The notes under the pieces are model-generated. The model did no database searches. It worked only from the letters and a program-made list of their open reading frames with translations, and had not been told where the DNA came from. A stretch of DNA of 64,000 nucleotides from positions 6,138,001 to 6,202,000 of the forward strand of contig NC_071328.1 of NCBI RefSeq assembly GCF_010183535.1, in the 5' to 3' direction. Positions 41,618-54,957 of this stretch are shown here, in pieces. The position numbers and the translations under genes were made by a program. Numbering within the stretch: position 1 is the first letter of the stretch; every line of letters starts with the position of its first letter. Origin of the DNA: Caenorhabditis remanei (lineage: Eukaryota > Nematoda > Chromadorea > Rhabditida > Rhabditidae).

Positions 41618-43739
41618 TGTATCGAGGCGATTATTGAGCGGTTGATGACGACGCTGAAATAATTAAACTTTAACTTCATAAAATCGATACATTAGCGCGA
41701 AATCAAGAGAAAAAGCAGATGAAGTAGAGAAGAAGAAATGATTATAGTGGCTTCAGTGTAAAACTTGAATGAGGAAGGCGGAAAAAATCAAGGTCAAAAA
41801 TTTTGTTAGAGGGCAAACTTTAAAGAAAAAAATTCCATTACAGAGGATTTTCAGACGGATAAATGATAGATTTCAATCTGAAATCACGAGAAGAAACACA
41901 TAAACTAGGAAAATCAAAATAAGACAGTCACAATAATGTTGAAATAGAAAAATCACATGGCGGAAAAGTACTTGAGACAATTATCTTAAGAACGCCATTC
42001 AACAATCAACGGATAATCACTAACAATTTTCCTACGGAATGAATAGTAAAATTTCCATCTCGCGAAGAATTTATCATCTTAAAAATATATCGATTTCGAA
42101 ATCATTTATACAGAGAGAAATGAGTCACGCTTCTTCTTTTTTCGAAGGCGCGTTCTCCGATCCGAGGCGAAAAACTTGAAACATGTCAGTAAGAACTTGA
42201 CGTAGTTTTGGTGTGTCGGCGGGATGAAGGAAATTAACCGGATTTTGAAGTTAGAGAAAAGATATTAAAATTAGAAAATAAGGTGAGAATAATGCGTAAA
42301 AATGGCGAATTTTTCGATATACGAACCAAAAGGGCAATCTTTAAGAAACTTATGGATCCTGGTCATGAAAACAAAATTTTACAGTTTTTCAAATTCAATT
42401 TCATGAAATATTTCATATTTCCTAAATAGAAAAACAAAGATATATTGCAGAGAAACGTTAAAAAAATTACGTTTTCATGTTTTAAACCATGTCTAATTGA
42501 GAAAATTTTATGCTTGACTCGGAAATTTTTTAAAAGCATTCGAATTTTTGTGATTTTCACTTTATTTTGCAAACATTGATTCTTTCAGATTACTGATATT
42601 CTAAAAAAAGGTAGGTTACCGAATTATAGTTGCATTCCATTGTAGATTTTCAGACTCTCAGAAAATTTAGATTGTTTTCAAAGTTTTTGTTAGAAATGAG
42701 TGCAAAAAGGGAGTAATCTACAGTACCCTGAGCAAAAATGTACACGTAAAAAGAAAAAGGTACGGTAGGGTGGTTCGAGAGAAAGTTTAAGTTGCGAAAT
42801 GTTAGAAATTTCGGAAAAAGGATAAGAAAGAGACGAAAAGCTGAGAAAAAAGGAAACTACAGTAACCTACAGTAATCTTACTTTAAGAAACGAAAGATAA
42901 TCTACATTCTGATAGTTAAAAAAAAAACAAATAAACGTATTATAGATTTGCAATTTCGAAACGAGAAGCAGAAAAATTGCCACTTGAAATCGTTGAAGCG
43001 CGATATTTATGGAGCATTGTTTCTTGAATGAAAACCAGTAAGACTACAGTATACTTCCGTGAAGTCAGATATTCAGACCAGAGGAACAGTGACTTGCGAA
43101 ATTTATTTCTAGCGCTTCAATTTGGAAATCACGTGTTTCCTGTTATTCTTACTGATAAAAAAGAGCATGCGTGTCTGACAAAGTTACAGTATCCCGACAT
43201 TCAACAATCTACGATCTAACCTACAGTAACCCTCTTTGTCATGAACCCATCTGAAAGACGGAAACCAATTTCTTTCTCCTGAATGACCCCAGTCCGAAAA
43301 CCTGAAAAAACTCGAATTCAAATTCGCGGTGCTTTCAAACCGCGACGCAAGAGAGGGAGCGGCGCGTGCCCCACCCCCCTCGACAGCCTGAGAAATTGAG
43401 GATGCAGTGGGTACAAAGCATAGAACTCGGGGAGAAACAGACGATAAAGCATTTAAGAAATATTCGGAAGGTTGAAGAGAGTGGATGAGAAGAGTGAGAG
43501 AGAGAGGCTGCACGCCGGCCGAGCAGTCAGCGGCGACGGCGGCCGATGGCTTGGTCCCCCGGTCTTGGTGCGGCGGGGCGACGAGAAGGAAGAAGATGAA
43601 AAGAGGGTGAGAAGGGAGGAAGAAGGGAGCATCTGAATCATGGAGACATTGGGGAAATGGGCGAGAAGGAGAGAGTATTTGCTGGACTGGGGCAAGGCGA
43701 GCACTCACACTCACACACACACTTTTGAGTGAGAGAAAG

Positions 43740-43785
<46 letters not shown>

Positions 43786-44294
43786 AGATAGAGAGAAAGA
43801 GAGTGCGTGTGTTAGTTGTGTGTATCTGTGTGTCTCTGTCTCTCGTCTCCTCTCGACGTTTGCATACTTGTCTGTGCTGCTGCTGGGCTGTGCTGCTGTC
43901 CGATACACGAAGAAGACGCGAAGGCCCCAACGACGACATCGTGGTGAACACACACACACGTTGTGGCGAGTCTGATCCGATTCTGAAACCATTCCCAACT
44001 GAATCGTGACACATCACGAACCCCCTATCTTTTTCTGTACCGTATACCGTGTTCTTCTTCAACTTTTCTTGTTTCCACTTTCATTAATTTTCTATTTTTG
44101 GGCCCCCCATCTGGTGAGCACTGGCACTGCTCCATCACGTCGCCGTTAACTATTCCGCTCGCTTCGTCATCATCTTTTTCAACGTCTACTTATCCTACAC
44201 ATACTCCTCCATATCCGAAAACCAAATCGACGCGATCGTCTGAATCGGAAAAAAGAGAAGTCGTCGTCAACGCCGAAGCGTCGAGATGCGCCTT
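41618..44294. promoter_or_regulatory. Upstream region of vps-4 and gsa-1
   Basis: This 2.7 kb gap separates divergently oriented genes vps-4 (-) and gsa-1 (+). The right half (43330-44100) is GC-richer and holds a long GA repeat, CA-rich stretches and low-complexity frames on both strands, which I regard as promoter or 5' UTR sequence of gsa-1 and not coding. A possible stray exon on the minus strand lies near 42127-42240 (listed under findings). Confidence 0.45.
43741..43802. repeat. GA microsatellite upstream of gsa-1
   Basis: About 60 bases of nearly pure (GA)n with a few A or T interruptions, flanked by CA-rich sequence (ACTCACACTCACACACACAC before it). GA repeats in Caenorhabditis promoters can act as GAGA-type sites; here the effect is unknown. 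Confidence 0.85.
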
Positions 44295-47200
44295 ATGGGC
44301 TGCGTCGGCGCTGGTGCAGATGCCGAGGGCCGAGAAGCCAGGAAGGTTAACAAGCAGATTGAAGAGCAGTTGGCAAAGGATAAACAGGTATGTTTTTGAA
44401 AATGTAGATCAAAACTTTTAATTACAAAAGATTTAAATTTCTGATGACTTTTTGGGAATCATGACTCTCTAAATCATAGCTTCAAAGTCATGTAGTCTCA
44501 TAGTGACTTTGCTCTAAAAATAGATTCCGTGGCGGGCGGCAAATGTCATTTAGCGTCATTTTGAAATTGCCGCCAATCAAGTGTGAGCTTGAAGCCTCGT
44601 CTCCCGATCACATAGATTGATGATATAGGTTTCGAAGGAGGCTGAAATTTAATTTCAATCTGCAATTAGTACTCAGAGCAACCAAATTTTCGAAATTTCA
44701 AACTACAAAAGTGATGTTTGATAGTGGCTGCACTGTGCTTCCGTATCTATTTTCGTCCCAATGAGTACTATTTTTAGTACTACTAGCTTATCAGTCTGAA
44801 AACAATCTGAAAATAGATCTGAAACCTCCCAAAAGAAAGTCATCAGGAATATATTTCTTCGTCGGGATAATTGGTGTGTCCCCTCCCGCCGTCGTCCCCT
44901 CGCCTGTCCCATTACGGCCTAATTCTCTCTCTCTTCTCTCCCAAAAATGGTCTTCCGAAACAAAAAGACGCTTTGCTATTAAACCGGTAAGCCGTCCCTC
45001 CGGTCCCTTCTTTTCCCCTTTTTCTTTTTTTTCTTTTTCTTCGACTAGGCCAGCAACACATCGTTGAAATATTGATCGATGAAGAAAAGGGAGGAGAAGA
45101 AGAAGAAGAAGAAGGAAAAAGGGGGGGGGGGTGGCTTCGGGCGGGCTGTGCGAATTTCGGAGGCCAGGCGGCGAGAGGGGGGTTGCGAAGAGAGTTCGGT
45201 CGGCTGCCCCGGGGGCCCCCGGGGCAACATAGTGCTGATGGGGGGACCCATCCCATCCCGACGAAATGTTGTAACAGATCTCCCCTTGGCTGTGGACGTG
45301 AATCCCTGTGAAAAATCAATCAGAAAATCGAAAATCGAAGAGAAAGAGAGAGACATAGAAATCCATGTTTTTGTAGGTGATGCGAGCAACTCATCGCCTC
45401 CTTCTTCTCGGCGCTGGTGAAAGTGGAAAAAGCACAATTGTGAAGCAGATGCGTATTCTTCATATCAATGGATTTAATGCAGATGAAAAAAGAGAAAAGA
45501 TTAAAGATATTCGACGGAATGTTCGAGATGCTATGCAGGTTCGGAACTGAAATTGAAAAAGCAATGGTCTGGATGGTCGGTTAAAAATCTGGTTACTGTA
45601 TGAACGTGGTTTGGTTGAAATTAGTTTGAGAATCTCAGAGAAAGTCTGAATGACTCACGTATTTTGTAGAGAGTACAGTTATACTTGAACATAGATCTGG
45701 AATTTCTGATTCGAGGCTGAAATTATTTTAGATCAAGAAAGAATTATATTCAATAACTACATTGATAAAATCAAGTGGTTCTGGTATAATAGGATCCAAA
45801 CTGTTTTTTTCAATTTTTGGATTACTGTAATCGATCAAGGCAATAGTTTCCAGATTCATAATTTTTATATGGGATATGATGATTTAGATGTTGGAAGTTT
45901 TAACTTTCAAATGAGTACATCTGGAATTCTTTTTTTTCTCTGATTTGGATTTAATGAGAATCAGAATCTATCAAACTCCGGTATCGAATAATTGCAGACT
46001 GAAACCTATTTTTACAGCCTCCAATTTCTGGAATTGATATTCGGAATTCGGAAATCAGTTTTCTAGATTTCAAAACTTTGGATCTTCCTTTTTGAAACCG
46101 TGCGCCGATATCTGAATCTGAAATTTGAATTGACAGTTTTCAGGATTTCTTCCTGATTTTCCTCTTCCATGCTCATAGATTCTTAGCAGCAAACTTCAGA
46201 TTCTGAATCAAGAATATCAACTTCGGTTTCCAAATTCAAGATTTCCATTTTCTGATTCTCCGTCCGGAGTTGTCGACGTTAGAATTCCGTTTCTCAAATT
46301 TCTGGCTCTAAAATTCCGTATAACTTTTCTCTTTTTTCCAATCAAACTTCTGTTTAATAACTTCTCGGAGTTGTGGTGCTAGTTGTGGTGTTGGCTCCTT
46401 CTCTCCAATGGTTGGTTGATAAACAAATCAAGCAGCAGGAGCACCACCTTCTCTCTCTCTCTCTCCCTTCTTTTTTCTCTTTCTCGTATCAATATGATCT
46501 GGTGCTGAAAACTGATGAAAACGGGCGGGAAGTGAGAGAAGAGAGTGAGAGAGAGAAGAAGAGAAAAAGTGTGTCTATTTTTAGAATTCCCCCCCCCCTT
46601 TTCTCAACTGCGCGCTTATCGATTTTAAGGCATATAATGCATACAAATGTGTCAGCTGGCCTGATATTTTTTCTCCTTTTCGCGGAGAGAGACGGGGGCC
46701 CTCGTCCAGTTTTTCGTTGCCTCTCACTCCCAAAGAGACTAGACTCAGAGAAGAAAAAAAAGAAGAAAAAAGAAGGGGCCCCCAGAAAAAACTCTCTTCT
46801 TTCGAGAAGTAGAGGGACCCGCGCCGCCTTCAATGCGCACAAGAGAAAGAGACCGCCCTTCTTCTTTTTTCTTCTTTTCCCTCTTCACTTCAATATATGA
46901 AGAGAGAGAAAAGGACCCCTAGTATGTGCATGAAGTGTGATTTTGTGGAAGAAAATCGGGGACCCCGGAGGACTATGATTAATTGAATTTTACTCAAAAA
47001 AGAGGAGACAGGCACTTTTCTATTCAAAAAAAGGAAGAAGAAGACACCAATTATACTAGAGGGTAACGAGCGAGAAAATTGATGGGAGAAAGATATGAAA
47101 TATGAGAGAATTTGAACAGAGGGACGTTGACAGTGGGCCGTACCATTCAAGAGAAGAAGGTCAACTTGGGAAGGATGCCATGGTGTCAGGGATTTTTTGA

Positions 47201-49964
47201 AAAGCTGAAAATAATGAAAAAAGTTGTCAACTATAGATGTTCAGATCTAGATTTAATTAATACGGAGAACTATATTTTGAATTCAACAAACTTTTGGGGA
47301 ACTCCATAAGTTGACCAACAATTACTGACATTTTACAATCAACCAGACCTTTCAGATTCCAAACAAAAACCAGTTCAGACTATCCAGAAACCAACAAAAC
47401 TAATAAAACCACAACACATACTCTTGCTCAGACACAAAAATAATAAATTGCAGGTAATTCTACGTGCAATGACAGAAATCGAACCGCCCATCTCATTGGA
47501 GGATCCGAGTACGGCAATTAGCCGCGATCATGTTCTACGAATCACCAACGATCCAGAAGATAATTACTCTCAAGTATGTGGGGGGAAAGACCAAAAACTG
47601 ACATACATGAGTCATTCTGAGAATGAGCTGAAAATATGAAATTAAAAAGTAGGATACGGTAATTGATCAGATCAGTTTAATGTTTGTTATTACTATAATT
47701 ATTACAAAAAGATTTTCTGGTTTCTATGCGTAGGCTGGAACCGATAACCTATAATTTCTTTGTTTTGAGTTATTTTTTATGTAACGAAAAGATTAAAAAT
47801 CCCAACATTTGTTTCTACAGGAATTCTACGATCACATATTAAAATGTTGGAGAGACAAGGGAGTGCTGGCATGTTATGAGAGGAGCAGCGAGTATCAATT
47901 GATCGATTGTGCACAATAGTGAGTTGATTATTTGAAACTTTATCTCTGAGAAGCCGATTAAATTTGGAGATCGTGTAGCATCGCTTCGCGAGTTCTGCAA
48001 CTGCGCTCCACCGAAATGTATTTGAAAAATGTGGGAACGCAAAAAAAAAGATTTTTCACAATTCTATTTTGACAAAGTACAGTGTCAAAGATTTTACTCC
48101 GAGGTGATATTCCAATCTTTAAACTTTCAGTTTTCTCGACAAAGTGGACGTTGTGCGCCAAGACAAATACGATCCATCAGAGCAAGATATTCTCAGATGT
48201 CGTGTGATGACAACTGGAATATTTGAGACAAAATTCGAAGTGGATAAAGTCAGATTTCAGTGAGTTTTTTAATTAGAAATTTTGAAAAACTAAAAAATAA
48301 AAATTGGGTTAAATTCTGTAAGAACTGAGATGCAGTTCTGCTTTTTTCTACAGGTTGTCTCAAAATGCATTATATTCTGAAATTCCCTATGGAATGTTTT
48401 CAGTATGTTCGATGTGGGTGGCCAGCGAGACGAACGGCGAAAATGGATTCAATGTTTTAACGACGTGACGGCCATCATATTCGTGTGTGCTTCGTCTTCG
48501 TATAACTTGGTTCTTTGGGAAGATAACACGCAGAATCGGTGAGTTTTTATTCTCATTGATAAATTAAAAAATTTTACTTCGAAATCTCAATTCTCCTCGT
48601 TTTTCAGACTACGAGAATCGCTTGCCCTATTCAAAAACATCTGGAATAATCGTTGGCTGAAAACGATCTCAGTCATTTTATTCCTGAATAAACAAGATCT
48701 TTTGGCAGAGAAAATCAAGGCGAAACGATATTTGCTGGAATCATTTTTCCCGGAATTCGAAGGATATAACTTGCCAAATGATGCAGTTTACGATAATCAA
48801 GAGGATAAGGATGTTGTCAGAGCGAAATATTTCATTCGAGGAGAATTTCTAGTGAGTATTTATCAATTATTTTTAAAAAATATCACGAAAAAGTGTTGCC
48901 GTCTAAAAATAACATTGAAAATCTAAAAATAGTCTACCCGATCTATTTCCGGAATAGACTCACCTGGATTACTCGGATGGATTAATCTCTAATCCGGGCC
49001 TCGTGAGAATTCTAATAATACTCGGTCTTTTTTGAATAAGTTGCTCAATCATGAGCTGACGATTAACTGGGATTAACTTTATCCGGCTGAGACTGATAGG
49101 ATATGGATTTTGGAAAAAGATTATGGGACTTAAGCTTCCCGGTTTTTATTGAGAAGAGCAACTGAGCTGATCTCACAAAAATTGTTGATCATGCTAGGGG
49201 TCTCTGATTGAAAAATAAAAATTTGGATGAGGAATTCAACTGAAATTTTGTATAATTTTGAAAAAAGTTAGCCATTTTGAAACATTATCTCTAGATTAAG
49301 AAACTTGAAACATGAATAGTAAGCACTTAAAAAAAATGAAAGTAAGCACTTTTTCCTCGTTCTCTTTTTTGTTTTTGAGAAAAAAATTTTATCTAAAAAA
49401 ATATTTGTATTTCTGCTCCGGCAAAGTGAAAATTCATAGCATTTATCCATAGAGTACGGTAGAACTTTGTAGCTGCAAAATTTTTTAATGAGGATTTCAG
49501 TAGAGCGAAGTTATAAAATGTCACGGCGAAACCAACTTGTCAAATGAAAACATTAGTTTAAGGTGTAGAGTGAATAGGGTGTTCAATAGTTGCAAAAGTG
49601 AAAAATAATTTCTAAGAAATGAGCGAAATCCTTTCAATAATTTTTCGAGCATAATCATGTTTATCAAATTTTTTAAATAAAATTTGGTCTGATCATTTGT
49701 AAGATAGCGAAGCTTATTGACACAAACAACATGATTGTAACAAACATCTTAATTTCCTCCGAATCAGAACTGCTCAATTCTTCTAATTCTCCTCTCTTCA
49801 ATACCCTTGATTTTCAGAGGATCTCAACGGCGAACAGCGACGGTCGACATCATTGCTATCCGCATTTCACATGTGCCGTCGACACAGAGAACATCCGTCG
49901 AGTATTCAATGATTGTCGTGACATCATTCAACGTATTCATCTCCGACAATATGAACTTCTCTAA
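44295..49964 (+). CDS. gsa-1: G protein alpha subunit, stimulatory (Gs)
   Basis: Eight exons: 44295-44387, 45377-45538, 47454-47573, 47821-47918, 48131-48259, 48404-48538, 48608-48851 and 49818-49964, giving 375 residues. The N-terminus MGCVGAG carries the palmitoylation cysteine and possible myristoylation glycine. The P-loop is [20 protein letters not shown] (residues ~40-59). Switch I contains [11 protein letters not shown] with the Arg that cholera toxin modifies; switch II is [13 protein letters not shown]. Base recognition is NKQDLL, and TCAVDTENI is the TCA motif. The C-terminus RQYELL is diagnostic for Gs. The protein couples receptors to adenylyl cyclase and raises cAMP; in C. elegans it acts in motility and larval survival. 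The start is set at 44295 so that MGC is N-terminal; an in-frame ATG nine bases upstream would add MRL and bury it. Introns 2 (1.9 kb) and 7 (0.97 kb) are long. Confidence 0.96.
44388..45376. other. gsa-1 intron 1 with G-rich tract and palindrome
   Basis: This 0.99 kb intron contains a run of about 11 G near 45121 and a perfect 20-bp palindrome at 45206-45225 (GCCCC, GGGGG, CCCCC, GGGGC). Both strands hold open frames here (45045-45437), but they are low complexity. Intron status rests on in-phase joining of exons 1 and 2 of gsa-1. Confidence 0.6.
45539..47453. other. gsa-1 intron 2 (1.9 kb)
   Basis: No exon is visible. It contains polypyrimidine and polypurine tracts (46440-46900) that create a 175-residue low-complexity frame on the plus strand and a mirror on the minus strand; neither looks coding. 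Confidence 0.55.
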
Positions 49965-52900
49965 GCCCCGCCCCCTCCCTCCCGCATCAGATTCTCTGCA
50001 TTTTTTTTCATCTTCTTCTTTTTCTCCGTGTGTGATCCGAATGTGTTCAAGCCGGTTGTTTCTTTTTTAATTTTAATATTTCATTAAAAGGGGAAAGAGT
50101 AAGTATTATATCTATTTGTATGCACCGTTCAAGTCTTCTCTCGTTTTCTCTGATCCTCTCTCTATCTCTCTTCTGAATCCAAGCAACCATCCACCCTCAT
50201 CCCCAAAACAAAAAGCTTCTTCTTGCCGTTTATGTGCGTTTCCTTTTCTCTCTCTCTCTAATCCATCTCTACTACTCAACCACCTTGTTCTGTGGCCGAT
50301 GTCGATCCCTATCGAACCTCCACTTCACTTCTGGAATTGTCGATCGGCCACGAGGCTCAAGTCTTTGTGATATACTTTGATTTAATCGATTTTTCTAGTA
50401 TTTTTGTTTTCTTTTTCTCTCTCGCACAACGACACAAAACTCTTTGATAATCCTATCCCTCTCCACTCCCACCCAAATCAAGCTTGCCTTCAAAAAATGA
50501 ATTCTCTATTTTCTTTGTCTCTCAGTCGGGGGGATTTCGGGAATTAGAAGAGAGGTTTCAATGGATTCGTGATTACTTAGTTTACAATGTTTTGATCTAC
50601 CTGATACCTCCTCCCAACTCCCCCTAATTCTCTCTCTTATCACTAGACCACACTCTCTATGTACTGCACACCCATCCCCCTCATCCCTGCACACAAACCT
50701 TTCGGGTTCAACGGACGGTCCCAATCGTACTGTACCCCCGTGGGCCTTCTTTTTTCTTTCTCTCCAAATCAATTGTCTCTCTCACAATCACGCTTTATTC
50801 TCCTTTCTCGCCCATTTGACTCTTTCTCTCATTTCCATTTTTTCCATCATATTTTATTTTGTGTCTGAAAATTTTTTGAAAAAAAGAACACATTTTTCTG
50901 AAAATTCGATCGATATTTATTGTGAATCCCTTCTCTCCCATCCGCAAAGCTTTCTACATCCTTCCCCGTATTACTGTCATCCCTCCGAAAAGAACTTTAA
51001 TATTTTACAAAAAGCCTAGTCAACGCCTTCACTCTCTATGTCATCTGAATCCTTTAAAACATCCCCCATTTCTTCCTTTCTGCCTTTCTTTGCTCCCCTC
51101 ATCGATTTTTTGTTGAGATTACGGTGAATCCCTTAGGTCATTGAGCCCCCTTCCGGACCCAAGTCTAGTCTGAAAATGCTGAAAGTGAGCCCAACGACCT
51201 AAAAGTATTTGTCACATCGAGGACACCTTATCGTAGGCATCGCAATCAAGTATGTTTTGTCCCCTGCAACGTGTAATTATACAATTTCTGTTTTTTTTGT
51301 CTTGTATACCACTTTTTTTTTACTTTTTTGATTATTTTTCCCCTTTTTCTTCGCACACTTTTTTGTGTCTCCGTCCCAAATATAAACGTTTTGAATTTTT
51401 GATGAGAACTGGTTATTTTCTCTTTTGTTGCACTTGTTTACGGCTACTGCTGATAGAAGTTAGAGGCAATGGGAGATGGAGAGAAATAGAGAAAGAGAGA
51501 AAGTCAACGTCTTCTTTTCTTTGGGTGGTCAAAGATGATATTGACATGAGAAAAAGGAAACAGAAACCAACTATTTTAAGAAATGAAGTCGCACAATGCA
51601 AGATATAGTGTGAGTTTTTTTTTAAGTTTTCGAAGTTTTTTGAGGTAAAGAGATGTTGAAAATTGTATTATTAGACTAGAAATATTGAACTTATCATCGT
51701 TGCTCAAGAACCCAGATGGGAAATAATTATGTAGTTTACAGCAGAAGAAATTTCTGCTGGTTAAAATCATGATTATGAACCTGTAGAAATCTATAGAGAA
51801 CACTCGTACTTTTAATATTTCTATAGAATGTCCTTTATGAAGAACAACCGACGTGAAGTTTTGATTTCAGTGTTGTTGGGTCTTCCAGATAGAATGCTTC
51901 ACCATGAGCTACACAGATCCGTGAAAGTATCTGACTTTTGCTGATTTCTGTTTTGTTGAGAACTTGATTCTTCCCCAATTCTTCTTTGAAGTTATTACAA
52001 TCTCATCAGACTTGGTAATCATTTGAACCCCCTACTTCAACGGTATTTTCACTTCCAAATTATCTACAAGCCTTTGAAAACAATCAAAACAAGAACTGTT
52101 AAGGAAGATACTATAACTCTCTTTTCTCTTATCAAAAAACAAAAAGTACATAACTTGTTTTTGTGTGAAGTGCTAATAAGAAAAACTTCCCTGTCCTAAA
52201 ATTGGATATTTTCTCAAATAAAAAACACTGAACTGATAGTATTCAAGGTTTGTGAAATGAATTATTCATAAAACTGATCAACTGTGAAAATTCAATGCAA
52301 AATGTATGAAAAGTGTTCAAACATTTATAATATAGAATGACGAGTTTCAATAGAAACTTGTGCTTTTTGATCACCTGAACGTTGTGAACACAATATTGTC
52401 AAATTGCAAGAAAGTATACAGTCGAGAAGTCGACGTCGCCGAGATTCAGACTTTGCTTTCAAATTTTACTTGGAATTGGCTCTGTCATTTAATAATTTAC
52501 AAATCTCTCGTAACTCGACTAATTCTTTTTCGATTTGAAATCTCTGCAGTCTTATTTTTCTGTTCTTATAAGTTTATTTTATAAACTTCACAGTACTCCA
52601 AGATCATTTCTTAATTAGAAAAATTGTAGCGATAACCCGTAATTTCTGGAAAAATAGGCTGCTCTACTCTACATGCCTATCTGCCTAATAATTAGTCTGT
52701 TCCCAGTTTGGCAGGTACAGACTATTCTAGACATGTTGTAACCTTCGGTCTCTTGTTAATCCATCGTGTAGGTTAATACCAAGGAAGTACATAGTACCAG
52801 GTTATCCTCCAAAACAACTTATTTTTATTGAAAATGTACCGATTTTATGGGACTATTCACCTCAGGTAAAAAACGGCGAAAAACGGAAAACCTGTTTTTC

Positions 52901-53382
52901 CACACATCAAGAGCCCCATGAAAAAAACAATCAAGTCATCTTTAGGCTATACTGTTTCACTGGTATTCCAAACCATTTCGAAATAAAAAAGATCAAAACT
53001 ATAAAGTCAGGAGACTAGACGAACGCATGTGATGTCATTATTCGACGACTTCAATTTCCTGAATCTCAAAGATCACGGTTATTCCCAACAGTCTCCTTTC
53101 TCCTCCTGTCAACCTACCCGACAGAAATAAAAACCTTCTTCCATTCCATTCCACTTCTCCCATTACCACCAAATCCCCCCTACCTGTTTTCCACTTGTTT
53201 TCCTTTCCACCATCTGTTGACAGAAAGTAAAACAGCCGCCTCTCCTCCCCACTTTCAAATGATTCATTTCGTTCCGTGTCTTCTATTGTCACTACACAAC
53301 TATTCTGTGGTAGCAACCGACCGTCTTAAATTTTCAGTACTGTAACTTTTTCGGAAGTTAAACTAAATTATTTATTTTAAAA
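49965..53382. other. gsa-1 3' UTR and intergenic DNA
   Basis: The first part (to about 51100) is very pyrimidine-rich and probably gsa-1 3' UTR and downstream sequence. The rest is AT-rich. I see no exon set that joins in phase, no tRNA and no clear transposon over this 3.4 kb. Confidence 0.45.
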
Positions 53383-54827
53383 ATGTTGTGCTGCAACCGG
53401 AATCAGTCGAAGAAAGCTATTAGGGTAGGTTTGTAGAGGTTAGACTTCTTCTTGTTCTGAAAATCTTCCATCTTCTAAGTGAGAAGTTTCCCAAAAGTCT
53501 GAAAAACTTTGAAGATTCGGTATCCAAACTTTTGAATTTATAAAGTTCCGGATCACCATGAAACCTTAATGGTATTTTTGTCACAACGACCTACCAGTTT
53601 CTATAAATATATTATCTCACTGCACCGAATAAATATGTGTTCATTAGTAATCAGTGAATAAATTTGCCAGTTCATATTCATATTGTTAGCCATTTCATTC
53701 AATGTTGTCAACAAGAACATGCAAGGTATTTTTAGTTGCAAATAATGTCAAGATGTTTGTTTTTTTTTTTCAAAGTAGCACACTCTAGTTAAATGTGATT
53801 TAACTGAAAATAGTTACTTTCAAGTTACTTCAAATTTCTTAGCTTAGGTACACATTGTTATGTGAGATAGTTTTTAAAGTATATGTATAAAAATGTGAGC
53901 TGGAATATCAATAATTTATTTAAAGTTATTTTTCTGTCCAGGTCTCTCTAATAATATCAGTCCTTGTGGATGTCCTCCTCTGTGCCGCCCTTCTGGTATC
54001 CCTTGCCTACTATTTCATCAATGGAAAATCATTTTCCGCACATTATATTGTTGGTTTCCTGGCATTCTTCATACTATTCACTGGATTTTTCATCTCATTG
54101 GTTGTAGCAGTTCACACGAAAGATATCAGAGCGATCCTGGTTTCAGTGGCTTTTACGGTGAGTAAATTAGATTTTCGTGTTCGCTTTGAAGAGTTACACG
54201 AAGAAAGTCGAGTCAAAAGTAAAAATTCAAATGACTCGTTCCACTTTTTGCAGGTTGCTCGATTCATTTGTGCTATAATTGTGGTGATTGCATGGATGTC
54301 AGATTATCATGGAAATCCAACAGAAGAAATGCCGAAAAAAGAAGAAGCCGGACCAGAAGACCCATACGAATGGATTTCTCGTAAGTTTTTCTAATATTTG
54401 AATTTCTGAATTTCTGATTTTGGTACTTTCTATCGAACAAGAAGTAAATTAGAGATGCAGTTATTGCTGATTCTCAAGTTTTATCCTCTACCCATTTTCA
54501 GAACGAAAAGCGATCTTGATTGCGTTCGCAGGAATATACATCAAGATTTTCATTTCACAATTATTTATTCTTAACAGGTGAGCATTCCCTTTTTCTTTTT
54601 TTGGGTGGTGTCCACTCGGAAATTACATTCTGTGAACACTGAAAGTTAGCCTTCTACATTTCTTTTTCATGAAGAAATGAAGGTACTATTCTTGAATTAT
54701 AGGTGGCTACAGTATTCTTTACACGATCAACAATTGAAACCTACTTCTATTCATTTCCAGATACTACTCCCATGCCGCTGAATCACAACGAGAAGCCAAA
54801 GAACGAGAAGTCAATATGGAATTTTAG
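53383..54827 (+). CDS. Small four-helix membrane protein, unknown family
   Basis: Five exons: 53383-53424, 53942-54157, 54254-54380, 54502-54577 and 54761-54827, giving 175 residues. The N-terminus MLCCNRNQSKKAIR has paired cysteines suited to palmitoylation. Four hydrophobic segments follow: LIISVLVDVLLCAALLVSL, GFLAFFILFTGFFISLVVAV, a third around AILVSVAFTVARFICAIIVV and a fourth around AFAGIYIKIFISQLFIL. A short hydrophilic loop (EEMPKKEEAGPEDPYEW) separates helices 3 and 4. The C-terminus is charged (AAESQREAKEREVNMEF). The layout is tetraspanin-like or LAPTM-like, but the cysteine motifs of tetraspanins are missing. The start is the first ATG of the frame; there is no visible SL acceptor. 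The join of the 42-base first exon rests on its clean GTAGGT donor and phase 0. Confidence 0.68.
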
Positions 54828-54957
54828 AATAGTTTACTCTTTCAAGTTATTATTTTCTGCATTTTATTGTTTAATTTTCCGGGAAATCATAATTCAGAAT
54901 GTTGATATCGGTGCTGTTTCATTCTTTCGAAATAGTTTTATCTTTTAACCAAACACT

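Noticed and set aside
43184..44062. 292-residue open frame on the minus strand upstream of gsa-1
   Set aside because: Driven by the GA microsatellite and other low complexity (long Ser/Leu runs); lies in the gsa-1 upstream region and resembles no protein.
45045..45437. Overlapping 113- and 130-residue frames on both strands
   Set aside because: Purine/pyrimidine low complexity in gsa-1 intron 1; the tail overlaps exon 2 of gsa-1 in the wrong frame.
46373..46900. 175-residue frame on the plus strand
   Set aside because: Poly-purine and poly-pyrimidine tracts in gsa-1 intron 2; mirrored by a frame on the other strand.
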